This document shows, in pieces, positions 22,586 through 31,430 of a DNA stretch of 31,430 bases; the first letter of the stretch is position 1, and each line of letters opens with the position of its first letter. Made by a program: the position numbers and the translations under genes. This DNA is from Heterobasidion occidentale (taxonomy: Eukaryota > Basidiomycota > Agaricomycetes > Russulales > Bondarzewiaceae): positions 1 to 31,430 of the forward strand of contig JBCAQO010000093.1 in assembly GCA_039111635.1 (NCBI GenBank), given 5' to 3'. Below the pieces are notes generated by a model. It was not told where the DNA came from. It ran no database searches and was given only the letters and a program-made list of their open reading frames with translations.

Positions 22586-22950
22586 AAGACTATTTCTGGA
22601 GGAAAAACGCTCTCAGAAACTGCCTAGACAGCCGCGGAAAACACGGTACCGCCCAGTGACGACCGCGGGATGACTGGAAGGAAAGGGAGACTTGAAGATG
22701 AAGGAATAAAGCTTTCAACCGATAAGGACGCCACAAGACAAATTCTGGAGGAAAAACGCTCTCAGAAACTGCCTAGACAGCCGCGGAAAACACGGTACCG
22801 CCCAGTGACGACCGCGGGATGACTGGAAGGAAAGGGAGACTTGAAGATGAAGGAATAAAGCTTTCAACCGATAAGGACGCCACAAGACAAATTCTGGAGG
22901 AAAAACGCTCTCAGAAACTGCCTAGACAGCCGCGAAACACGATGCTGCCC
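22586..22950 (+). repeat. 149-base tandem repeat with one hairpin per unit
   Basis: Hairpin cores (TTCTGGAGGAAAAACGCTCT) start at 22594, 22743 and 22892, exactly 149 bases apart. The spacer, with CCTAGACAGCCGCGG, GGTACCGCCCAGTGACG and AAGCTTTCAACCG, is the same in the first two units; the third diverges after CCTAGACAGCCGCG. These three copies are on the + strand, opposite to the twelve just to the right. Confidence 0.95.
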
Positions 22951-23099
22951 AACGACGACCGCCTGAGGACTATGAGTGGGGCAACTTGAAGTCATGTGAG
23001 CTCCGCTCCCACGGTCAGCGATTTCGGTCCCACGGTCACTCTTTGGCCGAATGTCTGTACGGACGTCGTCATATTACCAGCTCTTAGCTCTATCGACAA

Positions 23100-24040
23100 A
23101 TTTCTGAGAGTGACCCTCCTCCGGGAATGGGTTGCTCTCACTCCGCCACCGTCTATCCTCCTGTCGAGCAGCTTTCTGAGAGCGATTTTCCTCCAGAAGT
23201 GCGTTGTCATTCCCCCGACATCAAGCGGCCGTAGTCAGACGGCGTCGCGTGTTTAGCGGCTGTCGGGAGACATTTCTGAGAGCGACCTTCCTCCAGAAAT
23301 GTGATGTTCCCAGGCCATCTTCGTATATCCTCTCGGCAATCAGCTTTCTGAGAGCGGCCTTCCTCCAGAAATGCGCTGCCCATAGGCCGTCGTTCTTTGC
23401 GTCCCACCCTGCCATCAAGCGGGTGTAGTCAGATGGCGTTGCGCGGCTGTTGAGACACATATCTTAGAGCGTCTTCCTCCATGAATGTGTTATCCCCATC
23501 TCTCCCCCCAACGAGCAGTTTTCTGAGAGCGACTTTCCTCCAGAAATGTGCTGTTTGCCGGCCACCTCTATCGTCCTGTCGAGCTTTTTGAGAGCGACCT
23601 TCCTCCAGAAATGCGTTGTCCCCAGAGCCTTTCCATTTATCCTCCCGGCAACCAGCTTTCTGAGAGTGACCTTCCTCCAGATATGCGTTGCCCATAGGCC
23701 GAAGCTCTTTCCATCGCACCTTGCCATCGAGCTACCGCAATCAGACGGCGGCGCGCGGTTCGCGGCTGTCGAGAGACATTTCTGAGAGCGAGGTTCCTCC
23801 AGAAATGTGATGTTCCCAGGCCATCTTCGTATATCCTCTCGGCAATCAGCTTTCTGAGAGCGAGGTTCCTCCAGAAATGCGTTGCTCGTAGGCCCTCGTC
23901 CTTTGCGTCCCACCCTGCCATCAAGCGGCCGTAGCCCAATGGCGTCGCGCGGCTTCTGAGAGCGATGTTCCTCCAGAAATGTGTTGTCCCCATCTAACCT
24001 CCCAACGAGCAGCTTTCTGAGAGCGATTTTCCTCCAGAGA
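23100..24040 (-). repeat. Hairpin-cassette array, right zone
   Basis: Twelve - strand hairpins (seen on + as TTTCTGAGAGCG...CTCCAGAAATG) lie near 23103, 23173, 23273, 23345, 23461, 23520, 23585, 23656, 23778, 23851, 23953 and 24013. Spacing is irregular, 55-122 bases. Spacers are a small set of reused cassettes: one with GGCCATCTTCGTATATCCTC occurs at about 23310 and 23820, one with GCCATCAAGCGG at about 23410 and 23920. The cassette between the hairpins near 23520 and 23585 is the single-copy relative of the 69-base minisatellite unit. Confidence 0.9.
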
Positions 24041-24370
24041 TCCACTACTTTTAAGCCGTGGTTCTTTGCGACTCCATCAGGCAGCGTGCTGCTTCACCGC
24101 GTTGCACATAATGATGGAAAATATTCACAACGAGACTGGACCTACGAATTGCGATGCTACTGAGATCATCCTCTGCATCAAGAGGAAGATGGACTGGGCA
24201 TCGCGCTGGATCTCTCATCGTCGCTTCACATTCGCTGAGCGGTGAGCCGCCTTTGCCGCAGCAGAGGACATCTTCTCCGGTTTTTTGCCTCAATCTTCTG
24301 GTCGAAGAAGCGTGGCCTTATGCTTATACCTGGACTCACCTTCTCCAACAAACTCATCAGTCGCCTCGAG
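24010..24370 (-). repeat. Right arm of the ~370-base inverted duplication
   Basis: This is the reverse-complement partner of 15955-16330. Sequence to its right (24371 onward) has no visible match to the sequence left of 15955, so one border of the duplicated block is near GAATCCCTCG in both copies. The other side runs into hairpin cassettes in both copies. Confidence 0.85.
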
Positions 24371-24748
24371 GGATTCTATACGACTTTAATAAGGTCCGCA
24401 TACCGACCAGCTTTGGGCTACTGAGGCATATCATGCTCATTGGGGCGCAGAACACGGATCTCGCCACGCTCACAGAAGCCACCGCGTACGCTGTTGTCGA
24501 GTTTGGTGGATGGAAGAACGACGCGCTGCCTTGAAAGTGCACATCGATTGTTCGACGTGCGAGAACGTCGTTGGGGATATGTGTCGGGTACGTGACGTCC
24601 TCAACTACCATCCGTTTGCGCTTGCATTCATTCGCTCACCATACTCGCTCTCCATTCGCATTCGCCTTTCTCCTTAAACCCTTTCACACTTCGCGTTTCG
24701 TTTGCGCTCCTCGCACCCTCACCACACATCACGACCTACTCTCAATCA

Positions 24749-24888
24749 TGAACCCCAAATACGCTTGGTACCGTCTTAAAGTCTCGACCTCGTTCCACAT
24801 CGACGCGCTGCGGGGCAAGATTCGATTTTTCTTCGGACGTCATCCGCCCGATTGTGGGTTCATTCAATCTGTTCGCGCAGAATTGTAG
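24749..24888 (+). CDS. Possible small ORF or first exon
   Basis: An ATG at 24749 follows about 120 bases of pyrimidine-rich sequence typical of fungal core promoters and 5' leaders. The short frame reads MNPKYAWYRLKVSTSFHIDA and then RGKIRFFFGRHPPDCGFIQS, with a stop at 24886-24888. The stop overlaps a GTAGGT donor-like site, and CAACCACAG about 50 bases on is a possible acceptor, so this may be exon 1 of a longer gene. No product is recognised. Confidence 0.25.
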
Positions 24889-25706
24889 GTTTTTTGTTGT
24901 CTTTTCTGCCGCATCCCTGATCTACAACCACAGCCTTGATATTGATGCCGAGGGTTACATTGGCACTGTTGGAAGGAGGGAAGAGGTAGGGGAGAGAGGT
25001 GAAAGAGCAGTGAATTCGGAGACGTAGGTAGTGGGATGAAAAGACAGGACATTTCATACGGTTTGCAGGTCTGGGGTCAAAATTCACGCGGCAGAGAAGA
25101 TGTCTCAGAGGGCCCTACAGCGCGGTATGTTGTCTTCACTCTCATAAATTGTAAAGAAGCTAATGAGGAGGTAACTTAAACTGGGATGCTATTCTAGTTC
25201 ATGCAAGTTGTCCAGCCAGTTTTCCCTGAAGCAATTTGCATTGCCTATCCTGTGAACTCTTCCCTCCATCACTCCTCGTTGTTATCCTCGTTGTCGCCCT
25301 CGTTGTTGCCATCGCCCATCGCCTCGCCTGGCTCCCCCTCGTCTTCGCGCCCGTGTTCTTGCCCACGCACGCTCCTCGTCCTTGTTTTGAGTGACGTTGA
25401 TGCCAGCCGTGCGGCGCGTGGTTTCGAACTGCTCGACTGCCTTGTCTTCTTCGGTAAGATACTACACGAAGAAATGGACTTTGTCACATTCCATCGGCCG
25501 CATACATACAGTTGACGCGGGGATCTTCGATTTACACCCGCAAGCGTGACCACACGAAATGCGACAGCAAGGAAAGGAGAACGCACGTCGAGTCAGCAGT
25601 CCCGGAGCCCACCGGCCCAGACGTTCACAGCGAGCGAACAGTCGACGCTCAAGGAGTTCCGTGTACGTGCCCCTGTCCCTTCGATGCTGCCGTGACCACA
25701 CCATAC
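24889..25706. other. Unassigned region with low-complexity stretch
   Basis: There is no gene I can support. Around 25270-25380 the + strand is rich in TCG/CTC triplets; the - strand frame there (25586-25269) ends in an acidic Gly/Glu/Asp/Asn tract and could be the C-terminal exon of the - strand gene to the right. Frame 25791-25462 (-) is an alternative continuation. I could not decide between them. Confidence 0.3.
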
Positions 25707-26288
25707 TCACAGCCGTAGCAGACACACCTCCCCGAGATATTTGCGAGCATGTACGACAAGCTGGATGCGAAGACAGCGCTCTATGGCGCAAATAAAGATC
25801 TGATCGTCATATCCAGCGACATACAGCGGTTCCTTCGGTGTGCTCCGCTGGTTTGGCTTCAACAGCTCGTGTTCCCACACACCGGCTGACACGTGCCCCC
25901 TTGCGCCGCAGGCGTACGAGTTCTTCATGAATGATCCGGGCTCCCTGACGTAGATTTTCTGGCTCTTCAAGCCTTTGCTCTCCGCCAACACCCTCGCGAA
26001 GACAAAGGTCGCTGGGAGCGGCGCACATGCGATCGGGGCAGAGCTGTGGCTGCTCATCATCAACGACAAGCTTCCAACGTGATACGGCGACACCGTGGCC
26101 GACACCCCATTCTGATCATGTCCCCCCCTTTCCTCCAATTCCTTTGTGCCGCATTTGCACCTCTTAAAGGCGCCTTCAAAGCACTCCATCACCGCGCTCT
26201 CCCACTTTTCCTTCTTGATCTGCGTCCACAAAGTGTCCCTCGTCCAGCATGCGGACTGCAGGCCCACCGCCATGCAAGGCAACGGCAT
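25707..26288 (-). CDS. Probable exon of an uncharacterised gene
   Basis: The frame is open upstream of the ATG at 26288 to an acceptor-like ACTGCAG near 26340, so the exon may begin with LPDAERALCVSFTFMPLPCM. It reads ordered sequence: LWTQIKKEKWESAVMECFEG, CKCGTKELEERGGHDQNGVS, PLPATFVFARVLAESKG, KIYVREPGSFMKNSYACGARGH and LYVAGYDDQIFICAIERCL. It ends at a GTGAGTATGG donor-like site near 25714. Four cysteines (C-x-C early; Y-x-CGARGH late) could bind zinc, but no family is recognised. A - strand frame at 26601-26176 may hold an upstream exon. Confidence 0.4.
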   Translation of the reverse strand: MPLPCMAVGLQSACWTRDTLWTQIKKEKWESAVMECFEGAFKRCKCGTKELEERGGHDQNGVSATVSPYHVGSLSLMMSSHSSAPIACAPLPATFVFARVLAESKGLKSQKIYVREPGSFMKNSYACGARGHVSAGVWEHELLKPNQRSTPKEPLYVAGYDDQIFICAIERCLRIQLVVHARKYLGEVCLLRL

Positions 26289-26601
26289 GAACGTGAACGA
26301 GACACAGAGCGCGCGCTCCGCGTCCGGCAGGCGCGTCTGCAGTGCCGTAGCTAGAGGCGAGGGTCAGGGCGCCGCGCCGGGGTGGACCCGGCGATGCGGA
26401 GGGCTTGCGTTGTGCAGTACTTAGTGATTTTCCAGTAGCCGGTAGCGCGTCCTGTGGCAGGGACGGGGCGGAGTCGGGGCGGGCAGGAGGACAAACAAGA
26501 TGAGTAACGATGAGGGTGTTGAGTTTATTGAGGGTGGCCTCGCCGCTGTCTTCGAGATCGGAGACGCCTTGCGCGACGAGCCATGGATGTGTCAGTGGCA
26601 C

Positions 26602-27249
26602 AGCATAGTGAAGAGGCGCGCAGCTCTGTCCAGGACATATGTTAGCAAGAATAGAACGTTTGCGTAGAGACTAGAGTGATCCACATTCAACTTTTATTAT
26701 CTTTTTGCGAAACAGTTTATGATACGCAACACTGGTCAGTCTCGTGTGCGCTTGACCGAGATGTAACATGTGTGTGCGGTTTTGTTTTTCGTGTGTGATG
26801 TCATTCTCGTGTGTTCGGGAGTTGTGCAGTCTCGTGGGGAGCTTAGTTTTCGTGGGAACCTCCATTGTCGTGCGGAATGAATAAAACGACACTTTGACCG
26901 CCATACACAGCAAGGCTTCAACCACGCAGCATTATAGACGACAAATGTTCATCGACATCACTAATATGAACACCAAATAACCACGTTCTTTTGTACATCA
27001 TGATACGAAACTTCTCAGTGGGGACTACTCATAAACATACAACACAAGACAAAGCACACGACTGCCAACTGACCACAATACGAAGCGCTCATACGATCAG
27101 AGATGGTGGAACTTGAAAAATCTGTCTTTTCGATCGAGTGGGATGACCTGTCCTAATCACAATGACTGCTCTCTATCCGCTTCAACATGGATCAAACTGG
27201 AGCCTTCGTCGTCGGATTGTACAAGATCAACTGTCGCCATGCCTTCTGG
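26602..27249. other. Gene-free spacer
   Basis: This is AT-richer sequence with scattered TCTCGTG repeats at 26745-26850 and no credible gene. It lies downstream of the 270-residue gene, so part is its 3' untranslated region. Confidence 0.4.
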
Positions 27250-28117
27250 TCAGCTGACGTCCGTTCCAGATTCAGCTGACTTACCCTCCTCTGCTTCCTG
27301 TGTTCCGGATGCTAGATAGGCGAGGCGAGGCGGGATATCATCATCGAACAGAAATTGGTCCCCGCTGATGGAGTACTTGCGTTCGCGCCATGCGAACCAC
27401 ATCCTGACATTTTCTTCTCCAAACGAATCATACCCTTGGCTGATATGTCGCCACAAAAAGGATCGCCATTTCCTTCGTTTCATGTCTCTGTTGAGCAGCG
27501 CCGCCCAATCTAGGACCAAGTACGATCAGCAAGCCACATTCTCAGATAAAACAAAACACTCAACTCATTTGGGCCACGTCCGGCACAGTGTAAGGAACCT
27601 GGCCCACAGCCTGCTCATCCTCACGGTAGAACATTCGCTGTGCGCGATCGTGACCGTAACCAGAGTACTCCCGATACAGGTACCCGTGGATCTTTGGCCA
27701 TCGCCAGTTACTTCCCATCTGATCATTGCAACTGGCCGCGTAAATTGCCTTAAGAAACGCACGCCGCAGCCTCCAGATGTACGTGTATTCGCACATGTGT
27801 CTCGGCGACATCTCTAGATCCTTCTCGTGTGTAGGATAGACGATGGGTGAGCCGTCGGGGTGCCGCAGTGACTCGAAGAAAGCCATAGCCTTGTTCATGA
27901 GGGTGAGGGGGATAGAATAGCACCAAGGCATGACGCAGGGATGTTCTTCCGTCTGGTCATCGTCAAGCTGGTGAACAGTAGATAAGAGAACGCGGCACAG
28001 GGGACCATTGCCGTCGAGAAACACTCTGCAACGAGGCGCGTCGCTCCTGTCTGGCATGCTAGGCAACTCGGGGAATGCCAACCTGTTGTCATGATTGCAA
28101 GAGCGTTGTTCACTCAT
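27250..28117 (-). CDS. Uncharacterised protein, 2 exons (270 aa)
   Basis: Exons 28117-27565 and 27509-27250 join in frame across a 55-base intron (GTTGAG donor, TCCTAG acceptor), giving DVAQM-N-WAALLNRDMKRRKW at the junction. The start is the ATG of MSEQRSCNHD; an in-frame ATG at 28222 would add a hydrophobic, poorly ordered leader. Notable segments are SIPLTLMNKAMAFFESLRHP, IVYPTHEKDLEMSPRHMCEY, TYIWRLRRAFLKAIYAASCN and a C-terminal WRSFLWRHISQGYDSFGEEN. The IVYP...WRLRR-FL part matches the N-terminal domain of the 1025-residue protein. No catalytic motif is recognised. It is divergent from the SUMO protease with about 600 bases between starts. Confidence 0.65.
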
Positions 28118-28722
28118 CTTCCTTTGATATGGCACTAGAGTGATGTGGTACGTTGCCAAAGGGCATATCAATATGTGGGAGAGGCAGATCGGATTAAATA
28201 GACACACGAGGCGCAATTTCACTCACTGCGAGCAGGACAAACCCCGTCGTGTCAGTCCGACGTACTAGGTCGCCGCAAGTCCATGATCGAATATGATGTG
28301 TCAACAACGTGCAAAGCCTTCCCCTCATCAGAGCATAATTGTCTAACGCAGTCTTCGTTCGAGAGCCTGCAACAAATGTAGTCATCGTAGGTCATGAAGG
28401 TGAATAAGGTCGTGTATAACCGGCCATACACACTCATACGCCTCACCCGGATATTTCCGGGACGTGGGAAATTTCCCTTGGCAAACTTTCGCTGCTTCGG
28501 GCATTGCCAGGCTGGCCATTTCCACAACGCACTCCGTGACGGACCTCCTCTTTCTGCGACTCTCTCGACATCCGTCTCCCCTTCCACGAAGGTATTCACT
28601 TGCTCATTGCAGGTGGTATCGGGTGACCGACATCACTCAGTCTTGCTCATTGCAGGACTGCTGTGCTCGACGAGTAAACTTCGAATGTCCATCGCTTCAG
28701 CCTTTCGACGTCCAGACAAATC
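28118..28722. other. Divergent upstream region
   Basis: This lies between the 270-residue gene (-) and the SUMO protease (+). A - strand frame at 28599-28252 contains HVVDTSYSIMDLRRPS and a GTGAGG...TTGCAG intron-like segment, but I could not extend it into a gene. It contains copy 3 of the paired upstream element close to the protease start. Confidence 0.4.
28599..28655 (+). promoter_or_regulatory. Paired CTTGCTCATTGCAG element, copy 3
   Basis: CTTGCTCATTGCAG occurs on the + strand at 28599-28612 and 28642-28655, 43 bases apart. The second copy ends 68 bases before the ATG of the SUMO protease. Orientation relative to the gene is the same as in copies 1 and 2. Confidence 0.6.
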
Positions 28723-30702
28723 ATGCTATTGAATCCTGAAGATGCGGAGCTAGCTCGCTCCATGAAGAAACCACCGCCGAAGGATCTTGTGGCGAGGATG
28801 CACGCTGTTATGGGGTTTGCGTCGGCGAGGTATGTTCACTCTGTCACGCACGATCTCAGCCTTTCTCACACAAGATTATGCTAGTGCGTCTCTGCCACCC
28901 AGCACCTTGCGAGTGCCATCGCCTCTTGCGCACACTAAGCGGGTGTTATCCAAGTCTGCTTTGTGCCCCATTGCGTAAGTCTGATATGCGTGCCTTCCAG
29001 ACGCCGCCGATATAGATCATACCATAGGAAACATGCGGCACGATCCGAACGACCCTTGCAACAGAGTGCAGCATCTTCGCATCCTACATTTGCCGTACGC
29101 CGACAGAAGTCTTTCTATGAATCAAAAAATTCTTCAACTATAGCGGTAGCCTCGAACACAATCTCGCCACGATATATCTCAAAAACGAAGCCTCTTTTGT
29201 CTCTTGGCTCAAAGCCAATCAAAACATCTCGCACACAAGCATCATCTCTTGACACTGGTTTTCCACGATCTGGCACAGGAACCGTGCCGGCGCCCCCACC
29301 TCTCTTCAATTCCTCAAATACTCCAGCATCAGCTCTAGAGGATGCTTCGTTGCCAACGGTCTCAGAGGCATTACCTATTCCTCCATCCTCTCCACTCAGT
29401 TCTCTCACGTCTGAAGATGATGATGTTGAGGTAGAGCTGCCCACGAAAGTACCTTTGCCAAAGCAATCTGACTCATCTGCTCGATCGGACACTCGCGCGA
29501 TGTATGTATCAATGAATACATACAAATTGTCACTTATTCTCGACTTTCTACAGTATTTTGACTTACCCCTTTGTTGGCCATGGCGCGATTGATATCGGAC
29601 CACAGGATATGGAGCGACTAAAACCTCGCAGATTCTTAAATGATAATCTCATCAATCTTGGTTTAAAGTAAGTGTTCGATTTTATCCGAAACCCGAGTGC
29701 TCGCTCATATGAACACAAAGACTGTGGTATGCCAAGTCAAGGGTGAAGGATTCTGTTGCTATGGACCAGGTACACATATATAGCACGTTTTTCTATACGC
29801 GATTGTGAGTTACGTCTCATGGAGCGCTGTGAAGATCGCTTATTTTTTTTTCGTAGACGAGCTGGCTATGAAGCAGCCAAAAGTCATACAAACAGAGTCG
29901 ATATCTTCAGCAAGAAGTTCTTGATCGTCCCTATACATGATGAGTGCGAGCAAGCTTCTTAGTTCCGTGACTACATTGCTGAGACATGACTGATAGGGCG
30001 GAACAGCATTGGTACTTGGCAGTCATAAGCCATCCACAAGGCCTATTCGAGCGCCCGCCAGCTAAATACAATACTGTTTTTGCCGTTGATTCGGCGCACC
30101 GACTTGGATGGACTATGTTGTCGGATAGCGAAGGCTCGACTACATCAAGTTGGGTCCACGCGTGAGCCATAACGATGATGATCGTTTCACTGTTACTCCT
30201 AATTGATCTTTGCCAGTACGCAAATCTTTATATTCGATTCTCTCAACCGAAAGCGTCGGAATACGGGCCGGCGCTTAGCTGAGTATCTATGTGAGGAGGT
30301 CAAGGCCCGAATCAATATCACGCCTCTGTTCGAACCGCATGCAAAACAGTTTGAGGTGGGTCACATTTGTTGTGTATGATGTATGCCTCGAATGAATGTC
30401 CTCGTCAGGTGCCCATGCAACCCAATCAGTATGATTGTGGCTTGTACCTTCTCCACTTCAACTATCTTTTCATGAAAAACCCGGATATGTTCATGAGACC
30501 GACATCGGTAAGTCTTCACGATGCTTGCTATCACGAATCCTGATCTATTGCCCTTGGGCCATCATGCAAGACATTGAAGAAGGGGCATGCATCAGGGGCA
30601 GAAATAGAATGGGAGGCGGGCGTCGTTCCCACCATGCGTGAGATGCTGAAGGCAGAACTCCTCAAACTTTCTGATGAATGGCAACAGCTCTCGGGAAGGT
30701 GA
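28723..30702 (+). CDS. Ulp2/SENP6-7-like SUMO protease (C48), 10 exons (500 aa)
   Basis: This is a cysteine peptidase expected to remove SUMO from proteins. Exons are 28723-28829, 28885-28974, 29016-29501, 29554-29667, 29721-29804, 29857-29943, 29997-30161, 30217-30355, 30409-30507 and 30571-30702. Introns are 41-63 bases and every junction is in frame. Residues 1-225 are a Ser/Pro-rich, low-complexity N-terminus. The peptidase domain follows: DMERLKPRRFLNDNLINLGLK, VHIYSTFFYTRL, KSHTNRVDIFSKKFLIVPIH, then HWYLAVI, IFIFDSL and QPNQYDCGLYLLHF. Catalytic residues are H327, D385 and C434, with Q428 as oxyanion-hole glutamine six residues before the cysteine. The HWYLAVI form and the 58-residue His-Asp spacing point to the Ulp2/SENP6-7 branch. 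A GTGAGT overlapping the stop could be a donor to a further exon (30753-30846). The 41-base intron 2 is the least certain. Confidence 0.92.
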
Positions 30703-30893
30703 GTACGTAGCGTAATGTGCAGACTCAAAGTCATATGCTGTCGAGTCTGTAGAACATGGCCACTACTGTTCTGTCTCGCAGACTTGCTGACCATTGAGTC
30801 TTTGGTTCTTCCCTTAATACGCACTTTTACCATTCCCACAACTTGATCTTCATGCATATGAGCCGGTTCATATTGAAATGAGTGGCTACGTAT

Positions 30894-30976
30894 CAATCCT
30901 ATGGTGTTGAGTCTAATGGCTGTACATTAATTCTATGCTGACTGTAATGGCTGTATATGAATCCTATGGTGTCAAC
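30894..30976. repeat. Short degenerate tandem repeat, 31-34-base period
   Basis: AATCCTATGGTGT occurs at about 30895 and 30960, with a diverged AATTCTATG at 30929. AATGGCTGTA alternates with them at 30915 and 30946. It lies between the two convergent genes, in the 3' untranslated regions. The rest of 30703-30993 shows nothing else. Confidence 0.7.
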
Positions 30977-30993
30977 GCTTTGGTACTAATTTT

Positions 30994-31366
30994 CTAGAGT
31001 TCTGTAGCTTGCTCCTCATCGGTATCTCCCCCTTGATTATCTGAATCTGTGGTGAGATCAATTACTTCCAACGGGCATTCGTGGTGAGCGAAGGCCCGAC
31101 GGGTCGTGATCAATCGACAGGAGCACTTCACAAAGAATTTGGAAAAGGCCTCTTCGGAAACACCTGGATAAATGTTCGTGTCCATCTGTCGAAGGAGGTC
31201 ATACAACGGGTTTGGTCGATATTGAGTAGAGACACGGCGCCTTTGCACAAGGCGGAGAAGTGGGTTTTCGTTCGAGGTTACATCTGAAATGGTGAGTGAG
31301 TTACACCTGAATGTCAAACAGGTACTGACACTCACCGATTTGTGCGTGAGTGCGTTTCAGAGGCAT
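30994..31366 (-). CDS. Small zinc-knuckle protein with SUMO-interacting motif, 2 exons (106 aa)
   Basis: Exon 31366-31336 (MPLKRTHAQI) joins 31283-30994 across a 52-base intron with GTGAGT donor and TTTCAG acceptor. The upstream frame is closed by a stop five codons before the ATG, supporting this start. Residues 64-80 form C-x-C-x10-H-x2-C (C64, C66, H77, C80; H78 is an alternative ligand), a probable small zinc knuckle. Residues 84-88 are VIDLT, followed by TDSD and an acidic tail. This is the classic SUMO-interacting motif with its usual acidic flank. The gene is convergent to the SUMO protease, with 291 bases between stop codons. The protein family is not recognised. A SUMO-related role is inferred from motif plus neighbour. 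Confidence 0.7.
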
Positions 31367-31430
31367 TGGAAAGGGGTTCAGGGGGACATATCCTGCTTCG
31401 CTAAAGTGTAGCACTGGTCGTGGGCGCGCT
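31367..31430. other. Right edge
   Basis: These are the 64 bases upstream of the small zinc-knuckle gene. I see no further feature. Confidence 0.3.

Noticed and set aside
28963..29592. Independent 209-residue protein
   Set aside because: It is mostly exon 3 of the SUMO protease; splice sites on both sides restore a longer frame with the catalytic domain.
1..31430. Telomere-proximal location
   Set aside because: Repeat content suggested a subtelomere, but no TTAGGG-type runs were seen.

Overview
The window reads as nuclear DNA of a filamentous basidiomycete, most likely an Agaricomycete. The introns are 41-64 bases with GT...AG ends and often a CTNAC-type branch point just before the acceptor. 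The element at the left is a Plavaka-type transposase, a family typical of mushroom genomes. All gene models were spliced by hand from reading-frame continuity; no search was run.

Layout. 1-1039 shows no gene. 1040-5248 (-) is an apparently complete 10-exon Plavaka transposase. 5285-6154 is a regulatory-looking spacer. 6155-8412 (+) is a 3-exon protein with an OTT_1508-like deaminase signature. 8680-11493 (-) is a 900-residue protein of unknown function in three exons. 11918-11999 is a decayed tRNA-like sequence. 12060-13270 is very GC-rich repetitive DNA. 13457-13914 (-) is the 3' part of a small conserved-looking gene, and 14569-15076 (+) is a pseudogene remnant with a frameshift and a stop.

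The centre, 15080-24370, is the most unusual part. About 35 copies of a ~27-base imperfect hairpin (TTTCTGGAGG...CTCTCAGAAA) occur in two zones. The left zone is on the + strand. The right zone starts with three + copies and then turns to - copies. The hairpins are separated by recurring spacer cassettes, and one cassette has been amplified into a 69-base minisatellite (16718-17530). A ~370-base block next to the hairpins is present in inverted orientation at both ends (15955-16330 and 24010-24370). The pair therefore encloses two - strand unknown genes: one with a frame break (17713-18748) and a 1025-residue protein with a long PAPPP repeat (19190-22384).

The right part holds a poorly supported - strand reading frame (25707-26288) and a 270-residue protein (27250-28117, -) that shares a motif with the 1025-residue protein. 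It also holds a complete 10-exon Ulp2/SENP6-7-like SUMO protease (28723-30702, +). Convergent to the protease is a 106-residue protein with a C-x-C...H-x2-C knuckle and a textbook SUMO-interacting motif, VIDLT (30994-31366, -).

Three unrelated genes (transposase, 900-residue protein, SUMO protease) each carry upstream, in the sense orientation, a pair of exact CTTGCTCATTGCAG sites 42-46 bases apart. This is the best candidate for an undescribed shared regulatory element in the window.
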